From assembly GCA_025450375.1 (NCBI GenBank), contig JANWHO010000357.1:1-15058 (forward strand): a stretch of DNA of 15,058 nt, read 5' to 3'. The position numbers were made by a program, and so were the translations under genes. Position 1 is the first letter of the stretch. Each line of letters starts with the position of its first letter. Of the stretch, positions 13,837-15,058 are shown one piece after another. The notes below the pieces were generated by a model that worked only from the letters and a program-made list of their open reading frames with translations, was not told where the DNA came from and did no database searches. This DNA comes from Chloroflexota bacterium (GTDB taxonomy: Bacteria; Chloroflexota; UBA5177; JANWHV01).

Positions 13837-15058
13837 ATGTCGCTTCTGTTCCGTCATCCTCGACGCTACCTGACCGTACACTGGACCATCACCGGAGCCC
13901 TGGCGCTCGCGCTCCTGGCGCCCTGGTCCTCCCACCCGTCGCCGGACGACACAATCACCCTGCTCACCGGCCAGGTAGTGCGGCTGGAGCCGGGCCATTC
14001 TCCAACTACGCCTTCCGACCTCCGCCTCTATACAGGGCCCACTGGCGACCACTATACGTTTCCCGCGAGCTCTAGCCCCAGTATCTACAGTGCCGCGACA
14101 GGCCAATCTCTCGATCCCATGCTATTCGATATCTCCTACCTGGCCGCGCATGGTTTCGACGACCAGGCCAGCGGCACCATTCCGGTGATTGTGCAGTTCG
14201 CCAATCATGATCAGGCCGCGAAGGCCGTACACCAAGGAATGGTTGACACTGGAATCCATCTTACTCACCTGTTCGAGTACGAGCCGCTGGCCAGCGGCTA
14301 CGTCAGCAAGGATGGGCCATTCGTCCCCACCACGCCCGACCACGCCGTGGGTATAGAGGAGATCTGGCTTGATGGGGTCGCTACCGCGAGCCCCGAACTC
14401 ATCAGCCCGCTCCTGGACTCCTCGTTGCCCCTGATTGACGCCCACCTCGCGCATCAGCGGGGCCTGACCGGAAAAGGGGTCCGAGTCGCCATCGTGGACA
14501 CGGGGATCGACGGCAACCACCCTGACCTGAAGGGGAGGGTCGTCGCCGCCGCGAACTTTAGCAGCGACCGCGATACGCTCGACCACATGGGCCACGGGAC
14601 TCATGTGGCCGGAATCGTCGGCGGCACCGGCGCCGCGAGTGATGGGAAGTATGGGGGCGTTGCCCCGCAGGCCGAACTGCTCAACGCCAAGGCGCTCAAC
14701 CGATCCGGAGGCGGGACGAACTCCGGCATTCTCAAGGCCATGGAATGGGCGGCCGACCAGGGCGCGCGGATCGAAAGCTTGAGCCTGGGCGGAGGAGCCA
14801 CTAACGGCACCGACCCCCTGTCGCAGGCCGTGAACAACATCAGCGCCAAAAAGAACGTGCTCTTCGTGATCGCGGCCGGCAATTCCGGCCAGCGCAGCGG
14901 GAACGGCCGGTTGGTTTCCACTCCTGGGGCGGCCGACGCCGCCCTGACCGTGGGGGCGATCGACAAGAGCAAGAACCTGGCTCCATTTAGCTCGCGCGGC
15001 CCTCGTCTGGGCGACTTCGCCCTGAAGCCGGATATCGTGGCCCCGGGCGTGAACATCA
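13837..15058 (+). CDS. Secreted subtilisin-like (S8) serine protease, 3' end cut by window edge
   Basis: Open from the ATG at 13837 to the window end (407 codons, no stop). The N-terminus RHPRRYLTVHW followed by a hydrophobic stretch (ITGALALALLAPW, about 18-30) looks like a signal peptide. Residues about 38-200 form a long propeptide-like region starting TITLLTGQVVRL and including IPVIVQF. The catalytic domain follows: VAIVDTGIDGNHPDL with catalytic Asp221, HGTHVAGIVGG with His253, and AAGNSG with the oxyanion Asn349, then the block PFSSRGP and KPDIVAPGV. The nucleophile motif GTSMAxP should come shortly after the window edge. It is an extracellular or wall-associated protease, probably large because the pre-catalytic segment is much longer than an I9 inhibitor. 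It is divergent from dnaN and functionally unrelated to the minus-strand genes. Confidence 0.93.
   Translation, partial: MSLLFRHPRRYLTVHWTITGALALALLAPWSSHPSPDDTITLLTGQVVRLEPGHSPTTPSDLRLYTGPTGDHYTFPASSSPSIYSAATGQSLDPMLFDISYLAAHGFDDQASGTIPVIVQFANHDQAAKAVHQGMVDTGIHLTHLFEYEPLASGYVSKDGPFVPTTPDHAVGIEEIWLDGVATASPELISPLLDSSLPLIDAHLAHQRGLTGKGVRVAIVDTGIDGNHPDLKGRVVAAANFSSDRDTLDHMGHGTHVAGIVGGTGAASDGKYGGVAPQAELLNAKALNRSGGGTNSGILKAMEWAADQGARIESLSLGGGATNGTDPLSQAVNNISAKKNVLFVIAAGNSGQRSGNGRLVSTPGAADAALTVGAIDKSKNLAPFSSRGPRLGDFALKPDIVAPGVNI

Overview
The window looks like a conserved housekeeping segment of a GC-rich bacterial chromosome. Eleven genes lie head to tail on the minus strand (right to left), and one divergent, truncated secreted protease lies on the plus strand at the right edge. 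I find no rRNA, tRNA, CRISPR array, insertion sequence or phage gene. The likely source is a Chloroflexota-type organism, at moderate confidence. The reasoning is this: the stress operon has the hrcA-grpE-dnaK-dnaJ-prmA order with a CIRCE operator, as in Firmicutes, but DnaK carries the extra segment in its first ATPase quadrant that Firmicutes DnaK lacks. The GC content is high, and the operon neighbours include a YabN-type methylase-MazG fusion and a TPR-rhomboid. This is inference from gene content, not a phylogeny.

Right edge (13656-15058): a divergent intergenic region of about 180 bp separates dnaN (minus) from a subtilisin-like S8 serine protease (plus). The protease gene has an ideal ribosome binding site and runs off the window before its catalytic serine. 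A sigma-A-type promoter for dnaN and a GC-rich, hairpin-forming dnaN leader lie here. No dnaA and no DnaA-box cluster is present, so this is not a standard dnaA-dnaN origin region.

Replication, membrane and cell-wall block (5935-13655): dnaN, recF, a TPR-rhomboid intramembrane protease, murE, a diacylglycerol-kinase-family lipid kinase and a YabN-type tetrapyrrole-methylase/MazG fusion follow each other. dnaN and recF are 4 bp apart. recF and the rhomboid gene are separated by 82 bp. murE, the kinase gene and yabN overlap their upstream neighbours or abut them, with stop codons embedded in the next start region. They are probably co-transcribed and translationally coupled.

Heat-shock block (1-5903): a consensus -35 with 17-bp spacing and a poorer -10 precedes a CIRCE inverted repeat, then hrcA, grpE, dnaK, dnaJ and prmA (prmA cut by the left edge). 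HrcA should bind CIRCE and repress its own operon. GrpE, DnaK and DnaJ form the Hsp70 folding machine, and PrmA methylates ribosomal protein L11. A 21-bp imperfect hairpin lies between dnaK and dnaJ.

No obviously new system is present. The items most worth a second look are the dnaK-dnaJ hairpin, a third HrcA-like half-site over the hrcA -10, the TPR-rhomboid fusion, and the dnaN cluster without dnaA.
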